Below, piece by piece: positions 46,693 to 53,175 of a stretch of 53,175 nucleotides of DNA (its first letter is position 1; each line of letters begins with the position of its first letter). This DNA comes from Bacilli bacterium. Its GTDB lineage: Bacteria > Bacillota_I > Bacilli_A > RF39 > UBA660. The translations under genes were made by a program, and so were the position numbers. The notes under the pieces were generated by a model. The model was not told where the DNA came from. It searched no databases and saw only the letters and a list, made by a program, of their open reading frames with translations. The stretch spans positions 1-53,175 of the forward strand of contig JAFXZI010000013.1 in the NCBI GenBank assembly GCA_017541325.1, written 5' to 3'.

Positions 46693-48810
46693 CTATAATT
46701 TATTTATACTTTTATGATTTTTCATAAGTTTCTTAATTCCATAAGGATGTTTAAAAGCTATTGATAATGTACTCTTACCTACCTCCAATACTTTACCAGT
46801 TCCAAACACTTCATGATAAACATTATCACCTATATTATACTCCACATCTTCTTTTATTTCATCACTATGATCAAAATGTGGTCTTTCATCTAGATCAAAG
46901 AACACTTTTTTAGTTGGTTCTTCATCTTTAAATTCTTTATCTATTAATTCTTCTCTAATTTCTTTAATAAATCTACTCTCTTGATTAGATTGACTACTTC
47001 CAAACATATTTCTCATACGAGCATTAACAAAGAATAACTTTTCTTTAGCCCTTGTAATCGCAACATAACATAGTCTTCTTTCTTCTTCAAGTTCAGATAA
47101 AGTTCCATTATAAATAGAATTAATATGAGGAAATAATCCATCTTCCATTCCAACTACAAATACATAAGGAAATTCTAATCCTTTAACAGAATGCACTGTC
47201 ATTAAATTAACAGTATTAGGATCATACTTATATTCAATATCTGTAACTAAACTTATATCTTGTAAAAAGTCATTTAAAGATATAACTCCTTCTCTATCTT
47301 CAAAAGCTCTAGTAATAGATTTAAATTCTTCTAAGTTTTCTAATCTTATATCTGCTTCTAAACTTTTTTCGCTAATATATTCTTCTTTAATACCAGATTT
47401 TTCTAATACATCATCAACCAAATCAGTAAGAGTCATATCATGACTATCATTTATTAATTCTTCTATTATATTTTTAAAAGCCATTTCTTTACCAGAATCA
47501 ATTACTTCATACATACTCTTTTCTTCTTTTAAAGCTTTTTCTTCTAGATTAAGAACACTTTTAGTACCAATTCCTCTTTTTGGAACATTTATAACTCTAC
47601 TTAAACTAATATCATCTTGAGTATTATTTATTAATCTTAAATAAGCAAGTAAATCTTTAATTTCTTTTCTATTATAGAATCCTGTACCACCTACAATATG
47701 ATAAGGAATATTTTCATTTAAGAATGCTTCTTCAAGTACACGAGATTGAGCATTAGTTCTATATATAACTGCGATATCTTGATAATCACAATTTTTAATT
47801 AATTCTTTTATTTTTCTAACAACATAAAAAGCTTCATCTTTTTCATTATATGCTTTATAGTAAGAAATCTTTTCTCCTTTTCCTTTATTAGACCAAAGAT
47901 TCTTATCTTTTCTTTCTTTATTATGACTTATTACATCGTTAGCAGCATCTAATATATTAGTTGTTGATCTATAGTTTTGTTCTAATTTTATTACAGTTGC
48001 ATTTTTATAATCTTTTTCAAAATTTAATATATTTCTATAATTAGCACCTCTAAAACCATATATAGATTGATCATTATCTCCAACACAACATATATTTTTA
48101 TATTTTGAACTAATCATTTTAGTTAAAATATATTGAGCTTCGTTTGTATCTTGATACTCATCTATTAAAATATATCTATATTTTTCTTGATATCTATTTA
48201 AAACATCTGGATACTTTTTAAATAGTTTTATTGGAAGAAGTAATAAATCATCAAAATCTACTGAATTACTTTTACTAAGTATTATTTCATATTTTTTATA
48301 TACTGTTTGCACTATTTCTTCTATATCACTATTTGCATATTTTTCATATTCATCTGGAGATATCATTTCATTTTTAGCACTACTTATTTTATTTCTAATA
48401 TTTGTAGGATTAAATTGTTTTGAATCTAAATTCATCTCTTTTAAGATTTTTTTAACTACGGTTAATGAATCATCACTATCAATTATATTAAAATTATTTG
48501 TATATCCTAAAAGTGGTGCATTTTCTCTAATTATTCTTACTCCAAAAGAATGGAAAGTAGATATTTGTGCAGAATTAATTTTATCTCCAACTAGTTTTAC
48601 TAATCTATCTTTCATCTCTCCTGCTGCTTTATTAGTAAATGTAATCGCAAGAATATTATATGGTGGTACTCCACATTCTTCTATTAAATAAGCTATTTTA
48701 GTAGTTAATACTTTTGTTTTTCCACTTCCAGCTCCAGCAAGGACTAAAATAGGTCCTTCAGTTGTTAATACTGCTTTTCTTTGTTCTTCATTTAATTCAT
48801 TTAGATCCAT
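46693..48810 (-). CDS. pcrA: ATP-dependent DNA helicase PcrA/UvrD
   Basis: PcrA is the superfamily 1 repair and rolling-circle helicase. The 705-aa protein has Walker A GAGSGKT (26-32), motif Ia TFTNKAAGEMKDR, the DEYQDTN box, CVGDNDQSIYGFRGA, LEQNYRST and VMTVHSVKGLEFPYVFVVG. The C-terminal part YNIGDNVYHEVFGTGKVLEV is the Tudor-like domain of PcrA that contacts RNA polymerase. GGAGG precedes the ATG. Its operon continues into the nucleotidyltransferase gene. Confidence 0.97.
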   Translation of the reverse strand: MDLNELNEEQRKAVLTTEGPILVLAGAGSGKTKVLTTKIAYLIEECGVPPYNILAITFTNKAAGEMKDRLVKLVGDKINSAQISTFHSFGVRIIRENAPLLGYTNNFNIIDSDDSLTVVKKILKEMNLDSKQFNPTNIRNKISSAKNEMISPDEYEKYANSDIEEIVQTVYKKYEIILSKSNSVDFDDLLLLPIKLFKKYPDVLNRYQEKYRYILIDEYQDTNEAQYILTKMISSKYKNICCVGDNDQSIYGFRGANYRNILNFEKDYKNATVIKLEQNYRSTTNILDAANDVISHNKERKDKNLWSNKGKGEKISYYKAYNEKDEAFYVVRKIKELIKNCDYQDIAVIYRTNAQSRVLEEAFLNENIPYHIVGGTGFYNRKEIKDLLAYLRLINNTQDDISLSRVINVPKRGIGTKSVLNLEEKALKEEKSMYEVIDSGKEMAFKNIIEELINDSHDMTLTDLVDDVLEKSGIKEEYISEKSLEADIRLENLEEFKSITRAFEDREGVISLNDFLQDISLVTDIEYKYDPNTVNLMTVHSVKGLEFPYVFVVGMEDGLFPHINSIYNGTLSELEEERRLCYVAITRAKEKLFFVNARMRNMFGSSQSNQESRFIKEIREELIDKEFKDEEPTKKVFFDLDERPHFDHSDEIKEDVEYNIGDNVYHEVFGTGKVLEVGKSTLSIAFKHPYGIKKLMKNHKSINKL

Positions 48811-48847
48811 ATAATCCTCCCGTTTATAATTTATTATAACTTATCTT

Positions 48848-48880
48848 GAAAATAAAAAGAAGAGCATTAACGCTCTTCAT
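48848..48880 (-). terminator. Terminator of the DUF5305-like gene
   Basis: GAAGAGC/GCTCTTC hairpin with a TTTTTATTTT tail on the minus strand. Confidence 0.8.
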
Positions 48881-49934
48881 CTACACTTAATTTGAACTCC
48901 CAAGCATCATTACCATTTACTATAACAAAATATCCTTTTTTGTTTTCTATTTCTTCATAATACGCTATTGGAATTCTAAGTTCATTTTGGACATCTAGTA
49001 GTTTTTCAATACTATCTACTTCCATTACATTATGTCCTTTTAAATTAATTCTATTCTTAACTTTAACTATTACATCACTATTATTATTTATTATTTTATT
49101 TAATTGTTTTATATATTTAGATTGTTCTCTATCACTTCTAATAACACTAGAGAATTCTTGAATAAATAATGCAATTGATACAATAAACATAATTACAGAG
49201 AAAATCATAAAGAATGTATTTCCTGTTATTTCTATATTATCTTCTGTAATCTTATCTTTTATATCTTTAGGATTATTAATATTAATATTTATAGAATTAT
49301 TAATTAAAGGAACATCTACTTCCATTGCTTTCATATTATGAATAGTATGATCTCCATATTTAGCAGTTACTTCAACATTCATAACCACTTCTACTTTAGC
49401 ATCTACTATAAGTCCTAAAGAAGCTCTATATTGATTTACAAAATCATTATACATAGAATAATCTATTATATAATGTCTATCTAAATGAATATTATTACCT
49501 CTCATTACTTTAGTATCAACATTTTCAAGTTGATATGATTTTTTTAATAATAAGTTACTTCCATTATTATTGTTCTTATCATTTATTACTATAGTTGCAG
49601 TAGTAAAATATGTATATTCATAATCTAATTCTTTGCTAAAATTAAAATCATATGAATAATCTATATTAATATTATTTATTAATTGAGCTGGATATGTTTG
49701 TCCCATATCTAATTTCTTTGTTGGATAATAACCATTATCTTTTAAATTAACTGAATACTTAACATCACTTTTTTCATTATAATCAACTATATTTTTAGAT
49801 TCGTTGTATTCTATATCATTTGAAAAAATAAATAAAAAGATAGATCCAAAAAACAATATAGATATAAGGATTATATCTATAATCATTCTAAATCTAACTT
49901 TTAGTTTAACTTTTTTATTAACCTTACTAGTCAT
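48867..49934 (-). CDS. DUF5305-like membrane protein
   Basis: The 355-aa protein has transmembrane helices at about 17-38 and 243-264, enclosing an extracytoplasmic beta-rich domain (INNINIDYSYDFNFSKELDY, NYGDHTIHN-like strands). A cytoplasmic C-terminal region follows (NLKGHNVMEVDSIEKLLDVQ, IPIAYYEEIENKKGYFVIV). This layout matches my recollection of DUF5305 proteins, found near signal peptidase and surface-protein genes in Firmicutes; function unknown. It sits in the surface-protein group upstream of the sortase but has its own terminator. The family call is from memory. Confidence 0.65.
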   Translation of the reverse strand: MTSKVNKKVKLKVRFRMIIDIILISILFFGSIFLFIFSNDIEYNESKNIVDYNEKSDVKYSVNLKDNGYYPTKKLDMGQTYPAQLINNINIDYSYDFNFSKELDYEYTYFTTATIVINDKNNNNGSNLLLKKSYQLENVDTKVMRGNNIHLDRHYIIDYSMYNDFVNQYRASLGLIVDAKVEVVMNVEVTAKYGDHTIHNMKAMEVDVPLINNSINININNPKDIKDKITEDNIEITGNTFFMIFSVIMFIVSIALFIQEFSSVIRSDREQSKYIKQLNKIINNNSDVIVKVKNRINLKGHNVMEVDSIEKLLDVQNELRIPIAYYEEIENKKGYFVIVNGNDAWEFKLSVDEER

Positions 49935-49978
49935 ATTATCACAACCCTAATCTATTCTCTTTAATTATATAATTATAA

Positions 49979-50010
49979 TCAAAAAAAATCTACACAGTTT
50001 GTGTAGACTT
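49979..50010 (-). terminator. Terminator of the Asn-rich membrane-anchored gene
   Basis: TCTACAC/GTGTAGA stem with a T8 tail on the minus strand. Confidence 0.8.
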
Positions 50011-50016
50011 TTACAT

Positions 50017-50784
50017 TTATACTTTTTTAAATATTAATTCATTATATTTTAAATAATTTCCAACTACTTCTACTTTTAAAACACCTTTATAATTTGGAGA
50101 AGCTGGTCTTTTTATTTCTTCAGAACTTTCTTTAGGATATGTTGCATTAATTATTGCTTCATAATGATTATCTACTTTAGAAATTGTTTCAAGTTGGTAT
50201 TCAATATTACTTGTACCAAATCCATCTCCTACTTCATATCCATAGTAATAACCTTTTTCTATATATGGTTTAGGATCAAAACCGCTCGCTTCATCTTTTT
50301 CTGTTCCTATTTCTTGCTCAACTGTTTTTAATTCTTTATTAAAATATTTTTTATAATCAGTATATTGTTCTTTACTTAATAATGTATCTCCGCCGAATGG
50401 ACTACTATTAACAATCTCCAATTTAACATTATGCAAGCATTCATACATTTCAACACTTATAGCTGGAATCATATCAGTTCCATTTTCAAATTCTTCAGTT
50501 CCATATCCTTCAGCAGCAAGGTGCATAGAGCACGCTTCAGATCCTCCTTCTCCTTCTCCATTCAAGAATTTAATAAAGTTTGTTACTTCATTCTTAACTA
50601 ATTCTTCTTCATTTGGGTTAGTAGTACCATTATTATTGTTGTTATTTGTCTCTACAACTCCATTTTGATTTGTCTTATTATTAGAATTATTATTGTTAGA
50701 TGCTTCTTTATCTTTTGGATAAAAAGTATATCCTACAATACATATTAAACCTAATATAATTAATAATACTCCTATTTTTTTCAT
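50017..50784 (-). CDS. Membrane-anchored extracytoplasmic protein with Asn-rich linker, unknown function
   Basis: The 255-aa protein has an N-terminal hydrophobic segment (about 5-21, VLLIILGLICIVGYTF) with no proper lipobox, an Asn/Thr-rich linker (about 29-60) and an outer domain of about 190 residues. That domain has two cysteines (SEACSMHL, YECLHNV) that may pair. The tail YKGVLKVEVVGNYLKYNELIF reads like a beta-rich fold. No family is recognised. AAAGGAGATG precedes the ATG. It lies between terminators, so it is probably monocistronic. Confidence 0.75.
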   Translation of the reverse strand: MKKIGVLLIILGLICIVGYTFYPKDKEASNNNNSNNKTNQNGVVETNNNNNNGTTNPNEEELVKNEVTNFIKFLNGEGEGGSEACSMHLAAEGYGTEEFENGTDMIPAISVEMYECLHNVKLEIVNSSPFGGDTLLSKEQYTDYKKYFNKELKTVEQEIGTEKDEASGFDPKPYIEKGYYYGYEVGDGFGTSNIEYQLETISKVDNHYEAIINATYPKESSEEIKRPASPNYKGVLKVEVVGNYLKYNELIFKKV

Positions 50785-50889
50785 TAATTGTTCATCTCCT
50801 TTTAATTCTTCTATTTCCTTTTTTTTGATAATTTGTAGTAGTTCCTATAAATCAGTAACACGCTTCATATTCTTAATTATACTAAACTT

Positions 50890-50895
50890 ATTATA
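50890..50895 (-). promoter_or_regulatory. Likely -10 box upstream of the Asn-rich membrane-anchored gene
   Basis: TATAAT on the minus strand about 105 bases before the start codon. No convincing -35 is 17 bases away. The 205-base spacer (50785-50989) otherwise holds only the terminator of the upstream gene. Confidence 0.4.
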
Positions 50896-50959
50896 CACGT
50901 TTTTATCTTCAAAATAAATATTATAGTTTTGATTAATAATACTTATTCTCTTTAAATTG

Positions 50960-50991
50960 CATAAAAAAAAGTATCTTTTATAGATACTTTT
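50960..50991 (-). terminator. Terminator of the surface-protein/sortase group
   Basis: AAAGTATCT/AGATACTTT stem with a T8 tail on the minus strand at the end of the VPV-repeat membrane gene. Confidence 0.8.
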
Positions 50992-51832
50992 ATTTTTCAT
51001 CTTTTTGTATTCTTTTAAGTATTTCACTCATAATAATATATTCTTCTTTAGTAAATGGTTCATCATGTTTTTCTTTATATACTATTTTTTCAACTTCAAC
51101 TGGTACTTCAACTTTTACTTCTTTAATTATTTCTTTTTCTACCGGTACAGGTATTTCTCTTATGATTTCCCTATCAACAGGAATTTGTACTGGTACCTTT
51201 TGAATTACAGGTTTTTCAACAACTTTTGTTATTATTCTCTTTTTACTTCTATTAGTTACAATTATTCCACCATTTTCAAGTAAATAAACTATTCTATCTG
51301 TTAGTAATGCAATTATCCATAAAACAAATACTATATTAGATAATTCTACTAAAGAGATCATCGTATTACTTGAATAAACTGATGTTATTTCATATACGTC
51401 TAATCCTTCAGTTCCAACTGTATGAATTATAAGCATCATTAAGTACATAATAATTGTATATGCACATAAACTAATAATTCTAATTGGTTCTTTTTTATCT
51501 AAGAATAAGTTTTTATACATTAAGACATTACTTATAATAATCATAACTACATAGATAGCTAAATTTGGAAAATAGAATATTATAAATAAGTTATTAAAGA
51601 AATAATCAATAGTTTGTAAAACTGAAGAGTGATATTTAATAAATAATACTAATATTAATACTAAATATATTCCACCAATTGTAAGTTTTGTAACATTTTT
51701 ATTTTTATCTTTTAAATCTAATAATATAAGTAAAGTTAAAATAGAAAAGATAAATAAGAAAATGAATAAAGGAGAGCCGAACATTAAATCAAACAATATT
51801 TTTAATTTATCAAATAAAGTTAGTTTTAACAT
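50990..51832 (-). CDS. Polytopic membrane protein with Val-Pro-Glu repeat tail, unknown function
   Basis: Five or six hydrophobic helices occupy about residues 15-190. A cytoplasmic tail follows with repeated IPV/VPV/VEK units (KVPVQIPVDREIIREIPV, EKEIIKEVKVEVPVEVEK) and a final helix (EYIIMSEILKRIQKDEK). The frame opens at a TTG (51847), but GGGGGGA lies 7 bases before the ATG at 51832, giving 280 aa. It directly follows the sortase gene in the same orientation with a 20-base gap, so it belongs to the surface-protein/sortase transcript. No family is recognised. Confidence 0.75.
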   Translation of the reverse strand: MLKLTLFDKLKILFDLMFGSPLFIFLFIFSILTLLILLDLKDKNKNVTKLTIGGIYLVLILVLFIKYHSSVLQTIDYFFNNLFIIFYFPNLAIYVVMIIISNVLMYKNLFLDKKEPIRIISLCAYTIIMYLMMLIIHTVGTEGLDVYEITSVYSSNTMISLVELSNIVFVLWIIALLTDRIVYLLENGGIIVTNRSKKRIITKVVEKPVIQKVPVQIPVDREIIREIPVPVEKEIIKEVKVEVPVEVEKIVYKEKHDEPFTKEEYIIMSEILKRIQKDEK

Positions 51833-51852
51833 CAGACATCCCCCCAATCATT

Positions 51853-52566
51853 CTAATATTTATCTTTAGATTCTAATTCAGCTATATAAACAGTTTGTGA
51901 TTTTTTATCATTCTTAGTACAAGTAACAAGTGTCAAAGTAGTTTTATTATAATTTCTGTAAATTGATACTGAACCGTTTTTTGGTTGTTTATATATCTTA
52001 ACTATTTTATATGTGTATTTAACGTTTTTGTAATAAACATATGCTTTATCTCCGGTACTTAGTTTATATAAGTTCTTAAAGTAAGAATGGATTCCCGTAC
52101 CAGAGTGTCCAGCTATGATAAAGTTTCCTTTATCTACATTTGGATACTTAGATCCAGATATAATTGTTATGTTTTTACCTACATTGTTGTCTTTTGAGTT
52201 AATGTCGACAAAACCCCTTTTAAAATTAACTTTTGGTATTTCTAAATAACCTATATAGTAATTATCCTTTTTTGTCGTTGTTTCTTTTGGTTTTTCAACC
52301 TTAGTTTTAGCTTCTTTTACTGTTTTTGTTACATTGTCTTTTATTGTGTTTATATTATCAATATAACCAGTAGTATCAGTGTTAATAACTAATACTTCAG
52401 ATTTATCTTCTATATATTCAGGCATTTCATTTTTTGTAAGATAAATCTTATCATTCATATAATCAAAAGCATAATCTTTCTTTTCTAAGAAGTAATTATT
52501 TGATATTAACGATATTCCTAAAATTAATATTAATATTCCTCTTACAATAGATTTTCTTTTAGTCAT
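51853..52566 (-). CDS. Sortase-family transpeptidase
   Basis: The 237-aa protein has an N-terminal anchor helix (about 9-24), an Asp/Lys linker and a sortase domain (about 102-233). Catalytic His154 is in IAGHSGTG and Cys216 in TLVTC. The expected catalytic Arg after the Cys is not seen: the strand reads TKNDKKSQTVYIAEL. Sortases join the sorting signal of surface proteins to the wall or to other pilins. A protein with a VPDTA signal ends 3 bases upstream and is the likely substrate. Subclass (D- or C-like) is not certain. Confidence 0.9.
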   Translation of the reverse strand: MTKRKSIVRGILILILGISLISNNYFLEKKDYAFDYMNDKIYLTKNEMPEYIEDKSEVLVINTDTTGYIDNINTIKDNVTKTVKEAKTKVEKPKETTTKKDNYYIGYLEIPKVNFKRGFVDINSKDNNVGKNITIISGSKYPNVDKGNFIIAGHSGTGIHSYFKNLYKLSTGDKAYVYYKNVKYTYKIVKIYKQPKNGSVSIYRNYNKTTLTLVTCTKNDKKSQTVYIAELESKDKY

Positions 52567-52569
52567 TTA

Positions 52570-53175
52570 TTAAGCTTCTTTTTTTGTATTGATATATAAT
52601 ACTGATCCACCAATAGCAACTAATATTACACCAGCAATAACAGTTATTATATTATTTCCAGATGCTGTATCAGGAACTTTAACTTTAGGAATATTTCTAA
52701 ATACAACTTCATTTGTATTTCCATCATTTTTTACTTCGATAGTAATTACTTCATCAGATATAGTATATCCATTAGGTGCTTTAGTTTCTGATAAATAATA
52801 AGTACCAACTTCTAAGTAATTAAATATTTTAGCTCCAGTTGTTGAAGTCCAAGATTCAATTATGTTTCCATTTTGATCTTTTAATACTAAGTCAGCACCA
52901 GCAAGTGGGCTTCCTGTTTCACCATTTATTTTAACTATTTTAATAATAGTATTTTTTTCTACTACTTTGCTGTTATAGAATGTAACAACTACATCTTTTC
53001 CAGCTTCTAGATTAACTGTTTTAACTTCGTCTGTTTTAACATATCCAGCAGGAGCTTCAACTTCTTCAATTGTATATGTTCCTTCTGCTAAACCTTTTAC
53101 ATAGTGTCCATTTGTTGTTGATGTCCATGATGTTACTACTTCTCCTTTAGCATTTTTAAGAACAAATTTTGCTCC
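52570..53175 (-). CDS. SpaA/Cna_B-type surface protein or pilin, C-terminal part (5' truncated by window)
   Basis: The frame runs in from the right edge and stops at 52570-52572, giving 201 residues. Two SpaA-like prealbumin-fold domains are visible, each with GAxFVLK or AGADLVLKD, an E-box (YTIEEVEAPAGY, YYLSETKAPNGY) and Lys residues suited to isopeptide bonds. The C-terminus is a cell wall sorting signal: KVPDTASG, a hydrophobic helix (IITVIAGVILVAIGGSVLY) and the tail INTKKEA. It is therefore exported and sortase-anchored. The N-terminal part lies outside the window. Confidence 0.93.
   Translation of the reverse strand, partial: GAKFVLKNAKGEVVTSWTSTTNGHYVKGLAEGTYTIEEVEAPAGYVKTDEVKTVNLEAGKDVVVTFYNSKVVEKNTIIKIVKINGETGSPLAGADLVLKDQNGNIIESWTSTTGAKIFNYLEVGTYYLSETKAPNGYTISDEVITIEVKNDGNTNEVVFRNIPKVKVPDTASGNNIITVIAGVILVAIGGSVLYINTKKEA

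Noticed and set aside
50845-51027. 60-aa open frame on the minus strand across the terminator
   Set aside because: It begins inside the upstream membrane gene and runs through that gene's terminator hairpin; composition is random AT-rich and no ribosome site is placed for it.

Overview
The window is a stretch of very AT-rich bacterial chromosome from an anaerobic, low-GC Gram-positive (Firmicutes/Bacilli-type) organism. It uses the standard code, with TGG for Trp and TGA as a stop at 485-487. The lineage evidence is a pyruvate:ferredoxin oxidoreductase, an rpsD/ezrA divergent pair, YtxG/YtxH-type genes, a T-box leader before leuS, FemABX peptidoglycan bridge enzymes, a sortase and a VPDTA-anchored surface protein. 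An uncultured gut lineage of RF39/'Mollicutes-related' Bacilli with a retained cell wall fits best, but that is inference. No rRNA, tRNA or CRISPR array was seen.

Layout. 1-1.8 kb is the edge of an integrated mobile element: a probable MobV-type relaxase C-terminus, then a tyrosine integrase and arm-site-like repeats. 1.9-7.4 kb carries recG and PFOR on the minus strand. 7.5-9.9 kb is a large membrane-anchored BIG2-repeat protein. 9.9-13.0 kb holds the most interesting locus: a non-coding region of about 580 bp with its own promoter and many helices, lying just upstream of a 181-aa four-helix membrane protein with a DxxxD motif. I interpret this as an OLE RNA and its partner OapA. Two downstream genes (a coiled-coil membrane protein and an NAGPA-type phosphodiester glycosidase) look co-transcribed. 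13-20 kb is the protein-targeting and division block ffh, a HerA-like ATPase, ylxM, ftsY, a lone prepilin-like gene and ezrA. rpsD follows with its long leader.

20.9-24 kb has YtxH and DUF948-type envelope genes, an acidic protein, a lipoprotein and trmB. 24-30.6 kb is a wall-bridge region with three FemABX paralogues, a MurJ/SpoVB-like flippase and small membrane proteins. 30.6-41 kb has a MacB-type ABC transporter, a T-box/180-aa membrane protein/leuS operon, a GH31 glucosidase, a patatin and a TIGR01212-type radical SAM protein. 41-48.8 kb has a membrane-anchored protein, a rhodanese lipoprotein, ligA, a short GH13 enzyme, a sugar nucleotidyltransferase and pcrA. 48.9-53.2 kb is an envelope group: a DUF5305-like protein, two membrane-anchored unknowns, a sortase, and the C-terminus of an SpaA-type surface protein that runs off the window.

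Most genes are on the minus strand in short operons separated by clear intrinsic terminators. Central information processing (SRP, LeuRS, ligase, helicases) is interleaved with cell-wall and surface functions. No large multi-gene defence system is visible.
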